This document shows positions 24,726-35,569 of a stretch of 64,000 nt of DNA, in pieces. This DNA is from Streptomyces nigrescens (lineage in GTDB: Bacteria; Actinomycetota; Actinomycetes; Streptomycetales; Streptomycetaceae), in contig AP026073.1 in the NCBI GenBank assembly GCA_024349765.1, positions 1,922,001 through 1,986,000 on the forward strand, given 5' to 3'. A program made the position numbers and the translations under genes. The notes below the pieces were generated by a model that saw nothing but the letters and a program-made list of their open reading frames with translations, had not been told where the DNA came from and did not search any database. Position 1 is the first letter of the stretch. Every line of letters starts with the position of its first letter.

Positions 24726-25895
24726 ATGAGCATGAGGAAAAGAGCGGTGCTCTTCGCCATGAGCGCCGCACTCGTCAGCACCTGCTCCCTCGCCCTCGCC
24801 CTCCCCACCGCCTCCGCGGGGGAAGCGGCTCCGGCGACCGGCACCGCACACCCACCGAGCACGGACCGCACGACGAGCACCGCACGCACGACGAGCACCG
24901 CCCGCACGACGAGCACCGCCCGCACGACGAGCACCGCCCGCACGGCGAACAGCGCCCGCACCGCGAACGCCGCGAACGCCGCGACCGCCTTCCAGGAAGT
25001 GTGGCGTACGGACTTCAACGGCGCTGCCGGATCACGCCCCTCCAGCGACGACTGGATCACCGACACCGGTACCGGCTACCCCGGCGGCCCCGCCAACTGG
25101 GGTACCGGCGAACGCGAGACGTACACCGACCGCCCCGAGAACCTCCAGCTCGACGGCGCCGGCCACCTCAAGATCACCGCGCTGAAGGACGGTGCCACCT
25201 GGACCTCGGCCCGCATCGAGAGCCGGCGCACCGACTTCGCCGCCCCGGCCGGCGGCAAGCTCCGCATCGAGGCGAGCATCCGGATGCCCGACGTCACCGG
25301 TGACGCCGCGCTCGGCTACTGGCCCGCCTTCTGGACGCTGGGCGCCGACTACCGCGGCAACTACCGGAACTGGCCGGGCATCGGCGAGTTCGACGTCATG
25401 GAGAACGTCAACGGCATCAACAAGGTCTGGGGCACGCTGCACTGCGGCGTCAACCCCGGTGGGCCGTGCAACGAGACCCAGGGCAAGGGCAGCTCCCGCG
25501 AGTGCCCCGGCACCGCCTGCCAGGCCGGCTTCCACACGTACGCGCTGGAGCTGGACCGCACCAACGGCGCCGCGGAGTCGCTGAACTGGTATGTCGACGG
25601 GCAGAAGTTCCACACCGTGACGTCGGCCGAGATGGACGCCGACACCTGGGCGAAGGCCACCCATCACGGCCACTTCCTGCTGCTCAACCTCGCGATGGGC
25701 GGGGCGTTCCCGGACGGCGTCGCGGGCAGGGCGACACCCACCGACACCACCCGCCCCGGCGGCTCGCTCCTCGTCGACCACGTCGCGGTCTCCGTCCAGC
25801 AGCCCGCAACAGCGGCCGCCCGTACGGACCGCGAGCCCGCCCCCGCCGCTGCCACCGACCGGCACCCCGCCGCCCCGCAAGGAGCCACCCCGTGA
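24726..25895 (+). CDS. Secreted GH16 endo-beta-1,3-glucanase-like protein
   Basis: Extracellular glycoside hydrolase (389 aa) of family 16, likely laminarinase. A Sec signal peptide (MSMRKRAVLFAMSAALV, cleaved near TASA) is followed by a TTSTAR repeat linker (residues 48-83). The catalytic domain shows GYWPAFWTLG, then GEFDVMENVNG with the two catalytic glutamates, and HHGHFLLLNLAMGGAFP. ATG 24726 has GAGGAG 8 nt upstream; the in-frame open stretch upstream includes the operator and is not coding. It is translationally coupled to the GH64 gene (GTGA) and probably controlled by the LacI operator. The linker repeats are likely disordered and length-variable. Confidence 0.9.
   Translation: MSMRKRAVLFAMSAALVSTCSLALALPTASAGEAAPATGTAHPPSTDRTTSTARTTSTARTTSTARTTSTARTANSARTANAANAATAFQEVWRTDFNGAAGSRPSSDDWITDTGTGYPGGPANWGTGERETYTDRPENLQLDGAGHLKITALKDGATWTSARIESRRTDFAAPAGGKLRIEASIRMPDVTGDAALGYWPAFWTLGADYRGNYRNWPGIGEFDVMENVNGINKVWGTLHCGVNPGGPCNETQGKGSSRECPGTACQAGFHTYALELDRTNGAAESLNWYVDGQKFHTVTSAEMDADTWAKATHHGHFLLLNLAMGGAFPDGVAGRATPTDTTRPGGSLLVDHVAVSVQQPATAAARTDREPAPAAATDRHPAAPQGATP
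24867..24974 (+). repeat. 18-bp repeats encoding the TTSTAR linker
   Basis: Four near-perfect units of CGCACGACGAGCACCGCC (24867-24938), followed by two diverged ones, encode RTTSTA hexapeptides between the signal peptide and catalytic domain of the GH16 protein. Confidence 0.88.
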
Positions 25896-27079
25896 TCACT
25901 CGACGTACCCTGCTCGGCGGACTCGCCGCCGGCGCCGCCACCGCCTCCGGCATCACCCTGGCCGGCCGCGCCCTCGGGTCCCCTCTGGAGGCACGTACGA
26001 CCTCGGGGCACAAACGGTCGGCGGGGGCGGTCCCCCTGCGCATCCTCAACAACTCGGGGGCGTACGGGAATTCCTCGGTGTGGGTGTACATCGTGGGGAA
26101 TGACGGGGCGCAACAGGTGTGGGTCGGGCCGGACGGGGGACTCAAGCCCGTGGCGCTCGGCGACAACGGGCCGGACGGGTACACCGATTACGCCATCCCG
26201 CTCGCCGCGAGCGGGGCCACGACCGTCCCCCTGCCGCAGATGTCCGGCCGGATCTACGTCGCGCTGGGCAGCAAGCTCAAGTTCAAGGCCGTCAAGGACG
26301 GCAACGGCAAGCCCGCGCTCGCCTACCCGGCGGGCTGGGTCTCCGGTGACCCCAACTACGACGTCCTCCACGACTGCGCCGAGTTCACCCACAACTCCGG
26401 CGGCCTGTACTGCAACACCACCATGGTCGACATGTTCAGCGTGCCGCTCGCCATCGAGCTCTCCGGCGCCAAGGAGCAGACCACCGGAACCCTCAAGGAC
26501 GGCGCCCGCGCCCGCGTCTTCGCCGACGTCAAGGCCGCCGAGGGCTTCGACCGGCTGGTCATCGGCGACAAGCGGGTGATCGCCCCCGGTCACGGCCTCG
26601 ACAGCGGACTGTTCGGCAAGGACTACCTCGCCCCCGCCATCGACGAGGCCTGGTCCGCCTACGCGAGCAAGGACCTGACCGTCACCACCAACGCCGGAAC
26701 CTTCACCGGCCGGGTCAGCGGCGGCAAACTCACCTTCCGGGGGCCGGGCACGGTCTCCTTCGACAAGCCGTCCACCCGCGACGTCCTCTTCTGCGACGGC
26801 ACCCTGGCCGCCCCCAACGACGGCACCCTCGGACCGGTGGCCGCCGTCCTGGGCGCGGCCCTCAACCGCTCCACCCTGGTCTCCCAGGCGCACCAGCCCA
26901 CCACCGACCCCGCCGCCTTCTACCGGCAGCGGCTGACCAACCACTACGCCAAGGCCATGCACGCCGCCACCCAGGACGGCCGGGCCTACGGCTTCGCCTT
27001 CGACGACGTCGCCGGCTTCGCCTCGTACATCGAGGACGGCGCCCCGAAGGAGATCACGCTCACCCTGACCCCCTTCTGA
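25892..27079 (+). CDS. Secreted GH64 beta-1,3-glucanase
   Basis: Glycoside hydrolase family 64 enzyme (395 aa) that releases laminaripentaose from beta-1,3-glucan. A twin-arginine signal (TRRTLLGGLAAGAA, residues 3-16) is followed by LRILNNSGAYGNSSVWVYIV and YTDYAIPLAASG. The thaumatin-like core contains SGRIYVALGSKLKF, CAEFTHNSGGLYCNTTMVD and VPLAIELSG, with RQRLTNHYAKAMHAA and YGFAFDDVAGFASYIEDG at the C-terminal end. GTG 25892 overlaps the GH16 stop, and AAGGAG precedes it. Endo-acting GH16 plus GH64 in one operon suits degradation of fungal or laminarin glucan. No carbohydrate-binding module is attached. Confidence 0.92.
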   Translation: MITRRTLLGGLAAGAATASGITLAGRALGSPLEARTTSGHKRSAGAVPLRILNNSGAYGNSSVWVYIVGNDGAQQVWVGPDGGLKPVALGDNGPDGYTDYAIPLAASGATTVPLPQMSGRIYVALGSKLKFKAVKDGNGKPALAYPAGWVSGDPNYDVLHDCAEFTHNSGGLYCNTTMVDMFSVPLAIELSGAKEQTTGTLKDGARARVFADVKAAEGFDRLVIGDKRVIAPGHGLDSGLFGKDYLAPAIDEAWSAYASKDLTVTTNAGTFTGRVSGGKLTFRGPGTVSFDKPSTRDVLFCDGTLAAPNDGTLGPVAAVLGAALNRSTLVSQAHQPTTDPAAFYRQRLTNHYAKAMHAATQDGRAYGFAFDDVAGFASYIEDGAPKEITLTLTPF

Positions 27080-27110
27080 CGCACCCGGCCGTCCCGATCT
27101 CCCGGCCCAC

Positions 27111-27155
27111 ACGCCGCGGCCGCCCTTGGAACACTCCCGGGGGCGGCCGCGGCGT
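27111..27155. terminator. Bidirectional terminator between GH64 and GH15
   Basis: A 15-bp perfect stem (ACGCCGCGGCCGCCC with its complement) encloses a 15-nt loop, in the 91-bp gap between two convergent genes. Confidence 0.8.
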
Positions 27156-27170
27156 ACACCACCGGCGGGC

Positions 27171-28982
27171 TCAGCCGCCGTACGCCCCGCTCGCGGTCAG
27201 CCGCAGCGCGGTGTCGATCAGCGGAACGTGGCTGAACGCCTGCGGGAAGTTGCCCACCTGGCGCTTGGCCTTGGGGTCCCACTCCTCCGCGAGCAGCCCG
27301 AGGTCGTTGCGGAGCGAGAGCAGCTTCTCGAAGAGCTTGCGGGCCTCGTCGACCCGCCCGATCATCGCCAGGTCGTCCGCGAGCCAGAACGAGCAGGCCA
27401 GGAAGGCACCTTCCTCGCCCTCCAGGCCGTCCACGCCGAGTTCGCCCTGGCCGGCCGTCGGGTAGCGCAGCACGAAGCCGTCCTCGGTGGTCAGCTCCCG
27501 CTGGATCGCCTCGATGGTGCCGATGACGCGCTTGTCGTCCGGCGGCAGGAACCCGACCTGCGGGATCAGCAGCAGCGAGGCGTCCAGCTCCTGCGAGCCG
27601 TAGGACTGGGTGAAGGTGTTGCGCTCCTTGTCGTAACCCTTCTCGCAGACGTCCCGGTGGATCGTCTCGCGCAGGTCCTTCCAGCGCTCCAACGGGCCGT
27701 CGACGTCCCCGGACTCGATCAGCTTGACCGTGCGGTCCACCGCGACCCAGGTCATCACCTTGGAGTGGACGAAGTGCCGGCGCGGGCCGCGGACCTCCCA
27801 GATGCCCTCGTCCGGCTCGTCCCAGTGCTTCTCCACCCACTGGATCAGCTTGAGCTGGAGCAGCGAGGCGTAGTCGTTGCGGGCCAGGCCGGTCATGTGC
27901 GCCAGGTGCAGCGCCTCGGTGACCTCGCCGTAGACGTCGAGCTGGAGCTGGCCCGCGGCGCCGTTGCCGACCCGCACCGGACGGGAATTCTCGTACCCGG
28001 GAAGCCAGTTGAGCTCGTTCTCGCCGAGCTCGCGCTCACCGGCGATGCCGTACATGATCTGCAGGTTGTCCGGGTCACCGGCCACCGCCCGCAGCAGCCA
28101 CTCCCGCCAGGCCCGGGCCTCTTCGCGGTAGCCGGTGCGCAGCAGCGAGGAGAGGGTGATCGCGGCGTCCCTCAGCCAGGTGAAGCGGTAGTCCCAGTTG
28201 CGGACGCCGCCGATGCACTCGGGCAGCGAGGTGGTCGGCGCGGCGACGATCCCGCCGGTCGGCGCGTACGTCAGCGCCTTCAGCGTGATCAGCGAGCGGA
28301 CCACGGCGTCGCGGTAGGGGCCGTGGTACGTGCAGTGCTCGACCCACTCGCGCCAGAACTCCTCGGTGGCCTCCAGCGACCCCTCCGGGTCCGCCACGGC
28401 CGGCGGCTGGTGGTGCGAGGGCTGCCAGCTGATCGTGAACGCGATCCGCTCGCCCGGCGAGACGGTGAAGTCGGAGAAGGTCGTCAGGTCCTTCCCGTAC
28501 GTCTCGACCTCGGTGTCCAGCCATACGGAGTCCGGGCCGGCGACCGCGACGGTCCGCTCGTCGATCTTGTGCACCCAGGGCACCACCCAGCCGTACGCGA
28601 ACCGCATCCGCAGCTCCGAACGCATCGGGACGCGGCCGCTGACGCCCTCCACGATGCGGATCACCTGCGGTGCGCCGTCACGGGGCGGCATGAAGTCGAT
28701 CACCCGGACGGTACCGCGCGGGGTGTCCCACTCGGATTCCAGCACGAGTGAATCGCCCCGGTAGCGGCGGCGGTCGGCGGGCTGCGGCCCGTCCTCGGAA
28801 CCGGTCACCGGTCCCATCCGCCAGTAGCCGTTCTCCTCTGTGCCCAGCAGCCCTGCGAAGACCGCCGGCGAGTCGAAGCGGGGCAGGCACAGCCAGTCGA
28901 CCGTCCCGTCCCTGCACACTAGAGCGGCGGTCTGCATATCGCCGATAAGTGCGTAGTCCTCGATGCGCCCGGCCACGTGCAT
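27171..28982 (-). CDS. GH15 family glucoamylase/trehalase-like protein
   Basis: Intracellular alpha-glucosidase-type enzyme (603 aa). An N-terminal beta-sandwich domain begins IEDYALIGDMQTAALVCRDG and DWLCLPRFDSPAVFAGLLG. The (alpha/alpha)6 catalytic domain has GGVRNWDYRFTWLRDAAITL with family-conserved residues, and LLAEEWDPKAKRQVGNFPQAF near the end with the second catalytic glutamate. Actinobacterial homologues have been described as trehalases or glucoamylases; which applies is not clear. There is no signal peptide. The ATG at 28982 abuts GGGAG, so GTG 28976, 8 nt from that element, may be the real start. It is divergent from pyrG and seems unrelated to the glucanase operon. Confidence 0.88.
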   Translation of the reverse strand: MHVAGRIEDYALIGDMQTAALVCRDGTVDWLCLPRFDSPAVFAGLLGTEENGYWRMGPVTGSEDGPQPADRRRYRGDSLVLESEWDTPRGTVRVIDFMPPRDGAPQVIRIVEGVSGRVPMRSELRMRFAYGWVVPWVHKIDERTVAVAGPDSVWLDTEVETYGKDLTTFSDFTVSPGERIAFTISWQPSHHQPPAVADPEGSLEATEEFWREWVEHCTYHGPYRDAVVRSLITLKALTYAPTGGIVAAPTTSLPECIGGVRNWDYRFTWLRDAAITLSSLLRTGYREEARAWREWLLRAVAGDPDNLQIMYGIAGERELGENELNWLPGYENSRPVRVGNGAAGQLQLDVYGEVTEALHLAHMTGLARNDYASLLQLKLIQWVEKHWDEPDEGIWEVRGPRRHFVHSKVMTWVAVDRTVKLIESGDVDGPLERWKDLRETIHRDVCEKGYDKERNTFTQSYGSQELDASLLLIPQVGFLPPDDKRVIGTIEAIQRELTTEDGFVLRYPTAGQGELGVDGLEGEEGAFLACSFWLADDLAMIGRVDEARKLFEKLLSLRNDLGLLAEEWDPKAKRQVGNFPQAFSHVPLIDTALRLTASGAYGG

Positions 28983-29430
28983 CTCCCGTCGAACTGGAGT
29001 CACGCCCCCCATGGGACGTTGTGATCTGTCCGTCCTGCCCATGAAACGTCGCCGAGCAGCGGGACCGGAAATCGGGCGGGGGTGGTGCCTTCCCGGACGG
29101 CTCGTTGCGAGTGTCCGAGCAGGATACGACGCAGGCGGGTGATCCGCGCGACGCTCGCGACGAGTGAAGTGCTCCGAACGGGTGGCCTCCGTCACGTGAC
29201 AGCGTCACCCCCTGCTCGTCACACACCGTGACGGGGAGGGGTCGCACGAGGTTCCGGTGCGTGGCCGGGCGCGACCATGCCCGGGCGCTGATAGCCTGGT
29301 ACCCCGTGGACCGGTGGGCCCCGGCAACATGTCACGGCACCCCGACCGCAGCGACGGCACCCCTCACAGACGCGGGACGGCGCCGCTTCGCACCTCTCCA
29401 CCTCGCGACCACGGGAGCTCCCTCTTGGCC
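28983..29430. other. 448-bp divergent region between GH15 and pyrG
   Basis: Promoter region for both genes. It contains the palindrome GTCACGTGAC (29191-29200) and the inverted repeat CGTCAC-N5-GTGACG (29217-29233). A -10-like TAGCCT (29292-29297) sits about 130 bp before pyrG. I see no open frame with coding character. Confidence 0.5.
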
Positions 29431-31086
<1,656 letters not shown>

Positions 31087-31112
31087 CACCCACCGTGCCG
31101 GTTACGGTTGCC

Positions 31113-31143
31113 GGGGTACGGCCTCTTTTCGAGGTCGTGCCCC
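31113..31143 (+). terminator. Terminator after pyrG
   Basis: GGGGTACGGCCTC (31113-31125) pairs with GAGGTCGTGCCCC (31131-31143), a 13-bp stem with two wobble pairs around a TTTTC loop. It lies 26 bp after the pyrG stop and 40 bp before the NUDIX start. Confidence 0.7.
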
Positions 31144-31183
31144 GGTTTCCGCGTTGGTAGAGGCTCACACAGGAGGACGCGCC

Positions 31184-31810
31184 ATGGCGATCAAGGACAC
31201 CCCGGAGGAGTGGACGGTCACCGCCTCCACCACGCCGTTCACCGGGAACAAGACCAGCGTCCGCACCGACGAGGTCGTGATGCCGGACGGCGCCACGGTC
31301 ACCCGCGACTACCAGGTCCACCCCGGCTCGGTGGCCGTCCTCGCCCTCGACGACGAGGGCCGGGTGCTGGTGCTGAAGCAGTACCGCCACCCCGTGCGCA
31401 TGAAGCTGTGGGAGATCCCCGCCGGGCTGCTCGACGTCCCCGGGGAGAACCCGCTGCACGCCGCCCAGCGCGAGCTGTACGAGGAGGCGCACGTCAAGGC
31501 CGAGGACTGGCGGGTGCTGACCGACGTCTACACCACCCCCGGCGGCTGCGACGAGGCCGTGCGGATCTTCCTCGCCCGGAACCTGTCCGAGGCCGAGGGG
31601 GAGCGCTTCGAGGTCGCCGAGGAGGAGGCCGACATGGAGCTGGCGCGGGTACCGCAGGACGAGCTGGTGCGCGGGGTGCTCGCCGGTGAGCTGCACAACA
31701 ACTGCCTGGTCGTGGGCGTGCTGGCGCTCACCGCCGCGCAGCGCGGCGCGGGCCTGGACGCGCTGCGGCCGGCCGACGCGCCCTGGCCGGCCCGCCCGTT
31801 CGAGGCCTGA
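31184..31810 (+). CDS. NUDIX hydrolase (ADP-ribose pyrophosphatase type)
   Basis: Cytosolic pyrophosphohydrolase (208 aa), probably acting on ADP-ribose or related nucleotides. The NUDIX box runs from GLLDVPGE through QRELYEEA near residues 84-103, matching GX5EX7REUXEE. The upstream strand VLVLKQYRHPVRMKLWEIPA is typical of ADP-ribose pyrophosphatases. The trailing VYTTPGGCDEAVRIFLARNL is also family-typical. ATG 31184 has a strong AGGAGG 7 nt upstream. The pyrG-nudix order is conserved with mycobacteria. The specific substrate is inferred from family resemblance. Confidence 0.92.
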   Translation: MAIKDTPEEWTVTASTTPFTGNKTSVRTDEVVMPDGATVTRDYQVHPGSVAVLALDDEGRVLVLKQYRHPVRMKLWEIPAGLLDVPGENPLHAAQRELYEEAHVKAEDWRVLTDVYTTPGGCDEAVRIFLARNLSEAEGERFEVAEEEADMELARVPQDELVRGVLAGELHNNCLVVGVLALTAAQRGAGLDALRPADAPWPARPFEA

Positions 31811-31973
31811 CCGCACCCCTGCCGTGGTCCCCGGCCGGCCGGCCCCCGATCCGGTCGGGTGACCCAACCGCCCTGCTCCGCACGGGACGTGACGCCCCGT
31901 GAACTACGCTCGTAAGGGTTCCCGTCCGCGCCTGCGGCGGGTGCGTACGCGCAGGTGGACGGGAGCGTGACCG

Positions 31974-34049
31974 GTGACGGACCAGGCGGTGGGCGCAGGG
32001 CGGCTCGCGCCGGAGACGGCGACGGCCCCGGCCGCCGCGGGCCGCACCCCGCCGGCCGGCTTCACCGGCCGCCGCCGCGAGCTCAAGGCACTGCACGCCG
32101 ACATCGCCCGGGCCGGCCTGGACACCCTCTCCGGCCGCAAGGGCGCCCGCAGCCGGGTGCTGCTGATCGCCGGCCGCCCCGGCTCGGGACGTACCGCACT
32201 CGCCGAGCAGCTGCTCACCGAGCTGGCCGACGGCCACCCCGACGGGGTGCTGCGCGCCGCGCTGACCGGACCGGGCGGGGAGCTCGCCGACACCGGCCGC
32301 ACCGCGCGTGAGCTGCTGACCGCCCTCGGTGCGGACGCCCCGCCGGGCGCCGACGCGGACGAGCTGACCGAGCGGCTGCGCGGGGCGCTCGCCGACCGCC
32401 GCGCGCTGCTCTTCCTCGACGACGCGCCGGGCGCCGACGCCGTCGAACCGCTGCTCCCGGACGCGCCGGACTGCCTGGTCGTGGTCGTCTCCCAGGGGCC
32501 GCTGACCGGCATCCCGGACGTCCGCCCGTGCACCCTGGGCGGGCTGGACGGCGCGGCCTGCGTGGACCTCCTGGAGCGGTACGCCGGGCCGACCCGGATC
32601 ACCGTCGACCCGCGGACCGCCGACAGCGTCGCCGAGGAGTGCGGCGGCCAGCCCGCCGCGCTGATCCTGGCCGGCGCCTGGCTCGCCGCCCGCCCCAAGT
32701 CGTCGGTGGCCGATCTGTACCAGGCGCTGCGGGCGGTCCCGGTGCCGCCGGACCTGCCCAGCGGCGCCCGCCCCCTCTTCCGGGCCTTCCGGCTCTCCTA
32801 CGAGGCGCTCCCGGCGACCGCCGCCCGGATACTGCGGCTGCTCACCCTCGCCCCGGCCGGCCTCGTGGACGCGCACACCGCCTCCGCGCTGGCCGGCTGC
32901 TCGATGCCGACGGCCGCCGCCGCACTCACGGACTTCGCCGCGCTCGGCCTGCTGCGGCCGGTCGCGGCGGACCCCGGCACCCCGCCCGCCGGCCCCGGGA
33001 CCGCGGACGCCGCGCTGCACCCGCAGTACCGCGTCCCCGGTTGCCTCGATGCGCTGCTGCGCGAGCTGCTCGGGGAGCACGAGCGGCCGGCCGAGCTCCA
33101 GCTGGCCCGCGCCCGCGTATTGGAGCGGACCGTACGGCTGCTGCAGTCGTGCCGGGCGATGACCGAGCCGGCCGGATCCACCGCCCGGCAGAAGGCCGCC
33201 GGACTGCCCCGGTCGCTGCGCTTCAGCTCCCGGGGCACCGCGGCGCACTGGCTGCACAGCCGCCGCCCGGCGCTGCTCGCCGCCGCCGGGGCGGCCGCCG
33301 CGGACGGCCAACTCGACACCCTGGACCGGCGGTTGATGGCCGCGCTGACCCGCACCCTGCTCGCGCACCAGGGCCCCGAGGCGGCCGCGCCGGACCTCTA
33401 TACGGTGCACGGGCTCGTGCTGCAGGCCGCCGAGCGGCGCGGGCTGGCGCGCGAGCGGGCCGCCGCGCTGCTGAACCTCGCGGACCTGGACAGCGGTGCG
33501 GGACGGACGGCCCAGGCGCTCGGCCGGTACCGGGGTGCGCTGGAGGCCGCCCGGTCGGCGGCGGACCCGGTGGCCACCGTCCGGGCGATGGAGTCGCTGG
33601 GCGGTACGTACGCCGAGCTGGGCGACGGGGTGCGGGCCGCCGACTGGTACGGGCGGGCGCTGGAGCTGCGGCTGGCACGCGGTGAGGCGGCGGACGCGGC
33701 GCGGGTGCACGGGCGGATCGGCGGGGCCCTGATGGCGGTCGGCCGGTGGGGCGAGGCGCTCAAGCAGTGGCGGGCGGCCGCCCGGACGTACCGCAGGCTG
33801 GGTGACCTGGCCGGCCAGGCCCGGGCGACCGGGGAGGCGGCGCGGGTCCAGGAGTACGCCGGACGCCCCGAGGGGGCGCTGCGGACCTGTCTGGAGGCCC
33901 TGGAACTGGTCCGGAAAACGGACGACGGACGGCTCCAGGCGGCCCTCCAGCTGCGGATCGCGGACACCCTCGAACGGCTCGGGGACCCAAGCGCGGCAGG
34001 GCTCCACCGCGCCGCGGGAGAGCGACTCCTGGAAGATCACCCGGAGTGA
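31974..34049 (+). CDS. STAND-type ATPase with TPR domain, arginine in Walker A
   Basis: A 691-aa protein resembling the NB-ARC plus tetratricopeptide part of AfsR-type regulators, without their DNA-binding domain. The P-loop reads GRPGSGRT near residue 65, with arginine where lysine is expected. Walker B is RALLFLDDAPG near 143, and CGGQPAALILAGAWLA near 222 corresponds to the GLPL motif. FRLSYEALPATAARILRLL begins the winged-helix region. From about residue 440 helical repeats such as GRTAQALGRYRGALEAARSA and GDGVRAADWYGRALELRLAR form TPRs. GTG 31974 has GGGAG 8 nt upstream. The partner is unknown; it sits between the NUDIX gene and ald. Confidence 0.82.
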   Translation: MTDQAVGAGRLAPETATAPAAAGRTPPAGFTGRRRELKALHADIARAGLDTLSGRKGARSRVLLIAGRPGSGRTALAEQLLTELADGHPDGVLRAALTGPGGELADTGRTARELLTALGADAPPGADADELTERLRGALADRRALLFLDDAPGADAVEPLLPDAPDCLVVVVSQGPLTGIPDVRPCTLGGLDGAACVDLLERYAGPTRITVDPRTADSVAEECGGQPAALILAGAWLAARPKSSVADLYQALRAVPVPPDLPSGARPLFRAFRLSYEALPATAARILRLLTLAPAGLVDAHTASALAGCSMPTAAAALTDFAALGLLRPVAADPGTPPAGPGTADAALHPQYRVPGCLDALLRELLGEHERPAELQLARARVLERTVRLLQSCRAMTEPAGSTARQKAAGLPRSLRFSSRGTAAHWLHSRRPALLAAAGAAAADGQLDTLDRRLMAALTRTLLAHQGPEAAAPDLYTVHGLVLQAAERRGLARERAAALLNLADLDSGAGRTAQALGRYRGALEAARSAADPVATVRAMESLGGTYAELGDGVRAADWYGRALELRLARGEAADAARVHGRIGGALMAVGRWGEALKQWRAAARTYRRLGDLAGQARATGEAARVQEYAGRPEGALRTCLEALELVRKTDDGRLQAALQLRIADTLERLGDPSAAGLHRAAGERLLEDHPE

Positions 34050-34097
34050 CCTACGAAATCGGTAGTGCCTCTCCCAAGATTTAATGCTTTGCAAGGC

Positions 34098-34125
34098 TAG
34101 ACAAGAAGAGCTCCTTCAATAGACT
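34098..34125 (+). promoter_or_regulatory. Predicted promoter of ald
   Basis: TAGACA (34098-34103) and TAGACT (34120-34125) are separated by 16 bp, in a locally AT-rich stretch about 90 bp before ald. An inverted repeat CATGC-ATC-GCATG lies downstream at 34158-34170. Confidence 0.45.
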
Positions 34126-34217
34126 GGCTGGGCCGCGTACGGCGCGGTCAGTTCCGTCATGCATCGCATGAGGGGATAATTCCTCCTGCACCCTCTCTTT
34201 CAAGGACCGTGATCGAC

Positions 34218-35333
34218 GTGAAGGTCGGCATCCCCCGCGAGGTCAAGAACAACGAGTTCCGCGTGGCCATCACGCCCGCCGGAGTCAACGAACTCGTCCG
34301 CCACGGCCACCAGGTCTTCATCGAGAAGGACGCCGGTCTCGGCTCGTCCATCACCAATGAGGAGTACGTCTCCGCCGGCGCCACCATCCTGGGTACCGCC
34401 GACGAGGTCTGGGGCACCGCTGACCTGCTGCTGAAGGTCAAGGAGCCCATCGCGGAGGAGTACCACCGCCTCCGCAAGGACCAGACCCTCTTCACCTACC
34501 TGCACCTGGCCGCTTCCCGTGAGTGCACGGACGCCCTCCTGGAGTCCGGCACCACCGCCATCGCCTACGAGACCGTCGAGACGGCCGGCCGCCAGCTGCC
34601 GCTGCTCGCCCCGATGTCCGAGGTCGCGGGCCGGATCGCCCCGCAGGTCGGCGCCTACCACCTGATGCGCCAGGCCGGCGGCCGCGGTGTGCTGCCCGGC
34701 GGTGTCCCCGGTGTCCACGCGGGCAAGGCCGTCGTCATCGGCGGTGGCGTCTCCGGCTGGAACGCGGTGCAGATCGCCGTGGGCCTCGGCTTCCACGTCA
34801 CCCTGCTCGACAAGGACATCAACAAGCTCCGCGAGGCCGACAAGATCTTCGGCACCAAGGTGCAGACGATCGTCTCCAACGCCTACGAGCTGGAGAAGGC
34901 CGTCATCGAGGCCGACCTCGTCATCGGTGCCGTCCTGATCCCGGGCGCCAAGGCCCCCAAGCTCGTCACCAACGAGCTGGTCGCCAAGATGAAGCCGGGC
35001 AGTGTCCTTGTCGACATCGCGATCGACCAGGGCGGCTGCTTCGAGGACTCCCGTCCCACCACGCACGCCGAGCCGACCTTCGAGGTGCACAACTCGGTCT
35101 TCTACTGCGTCGCCAACATGCCCGGCGCGGTGCCGAACACCTCCACCCACGCGCTCACCAACGCCACGCTGCCCTACATCGTGGAGCTGGCGAACCGCGG
35201 CTGGGTCGAGGCGCTGCGCCGTGACCCGGCGCTGGCCAAGGGCCTGAACACCCACGACGGCAAGGTCGTTTACGGCCCGGTCGCCGAGGCCCACGGTCTC
35301 GAGTGCACCGAACTGCGCACCCTCCTCGGCTGA
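34218..35333 (+). CDS. ald: Alanine dehydrogenase
   Basis: NAD-dependent enzyme (371 aa) interconverting alanine with pyruvate and ammonia. The N-terminal catalytic domain begins [35 protein letters not shown] supplies the substrate lysine region, and [17 protein letters not shown] the catalytic histidine region. The NAD domain has the glycine motif [20 protein letters not shown] near residue 172. GTG 34218 gives the standard 371-residue length and has AAGGA 11 nt upstream; GTG 34209 is an alternative. Its own AT-rich leader and strong terminator suggest a single-gene unit. Confidence 0.96.
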   Translation: MKVGIPREVKNNEFRVAITPAGVNELVRHGHQVFIEKDAGLGSSITNEEYVSAGATILGTADEVWGTADLLLKVKEPIAEEYHRLRKDQTLFTYLHLAASRECTDALLESGTTAIAYETVETAGRQLPLLAPMSEVAGRIAPQVGAYHLMRQAGGRGVLPGGVPGVHAGKAVVIGGGVSGWNAVQIAVGLGFHVTLLDKDINKLREADKIFGTKVQTIVSNAYELEKAVIEADLVIGAVLIPGAKAPKLVTNELVAKMKPGSVLVDIAIDQGGCFEDSRPTTHAEPTFEVHNSVFYCVANMPGAVPNTSTHALTNATLPYIVELANRGWVEALRRDPALAKGLNTHDGKVVYGPVAEAHGLECTELRTLLG

Positions 35334-35364
35334 GACGTCAACGAAGCGCGTCAACGCTGAGCAT

Positions 35365-35396
35365 CCGGCCGGGCCTTGTCGACAGGGCCCGGCCGG
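35365..35396 (+). terminator. Terminator after ald
   Basis: CCGGCCGGGCCTTGTC (35365-35380) is followed directly by GACAGGGCCCGGCCGG (35381-35396). The 32-bp near-perfect palindrome with one wobble pair lies 31 bp after the ald stop. Confidence 0.85.
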
Positions 35397-35569
35397 TGGC
35401 GTGTGTGACGCACGGTGCGCGCCGTTCCGGAACGTCGTCTCTCAACTCGCCGTGAACGTAACCCTTTAACCGATTCGCGCACCCCCGAAACATCGGTCCG
35501 ATCCCGCTTGCGCCCTTGACATCGAGGGGTCCGGTTACCGACACATCGTGCCGGGTCCGGTGGATTGTG

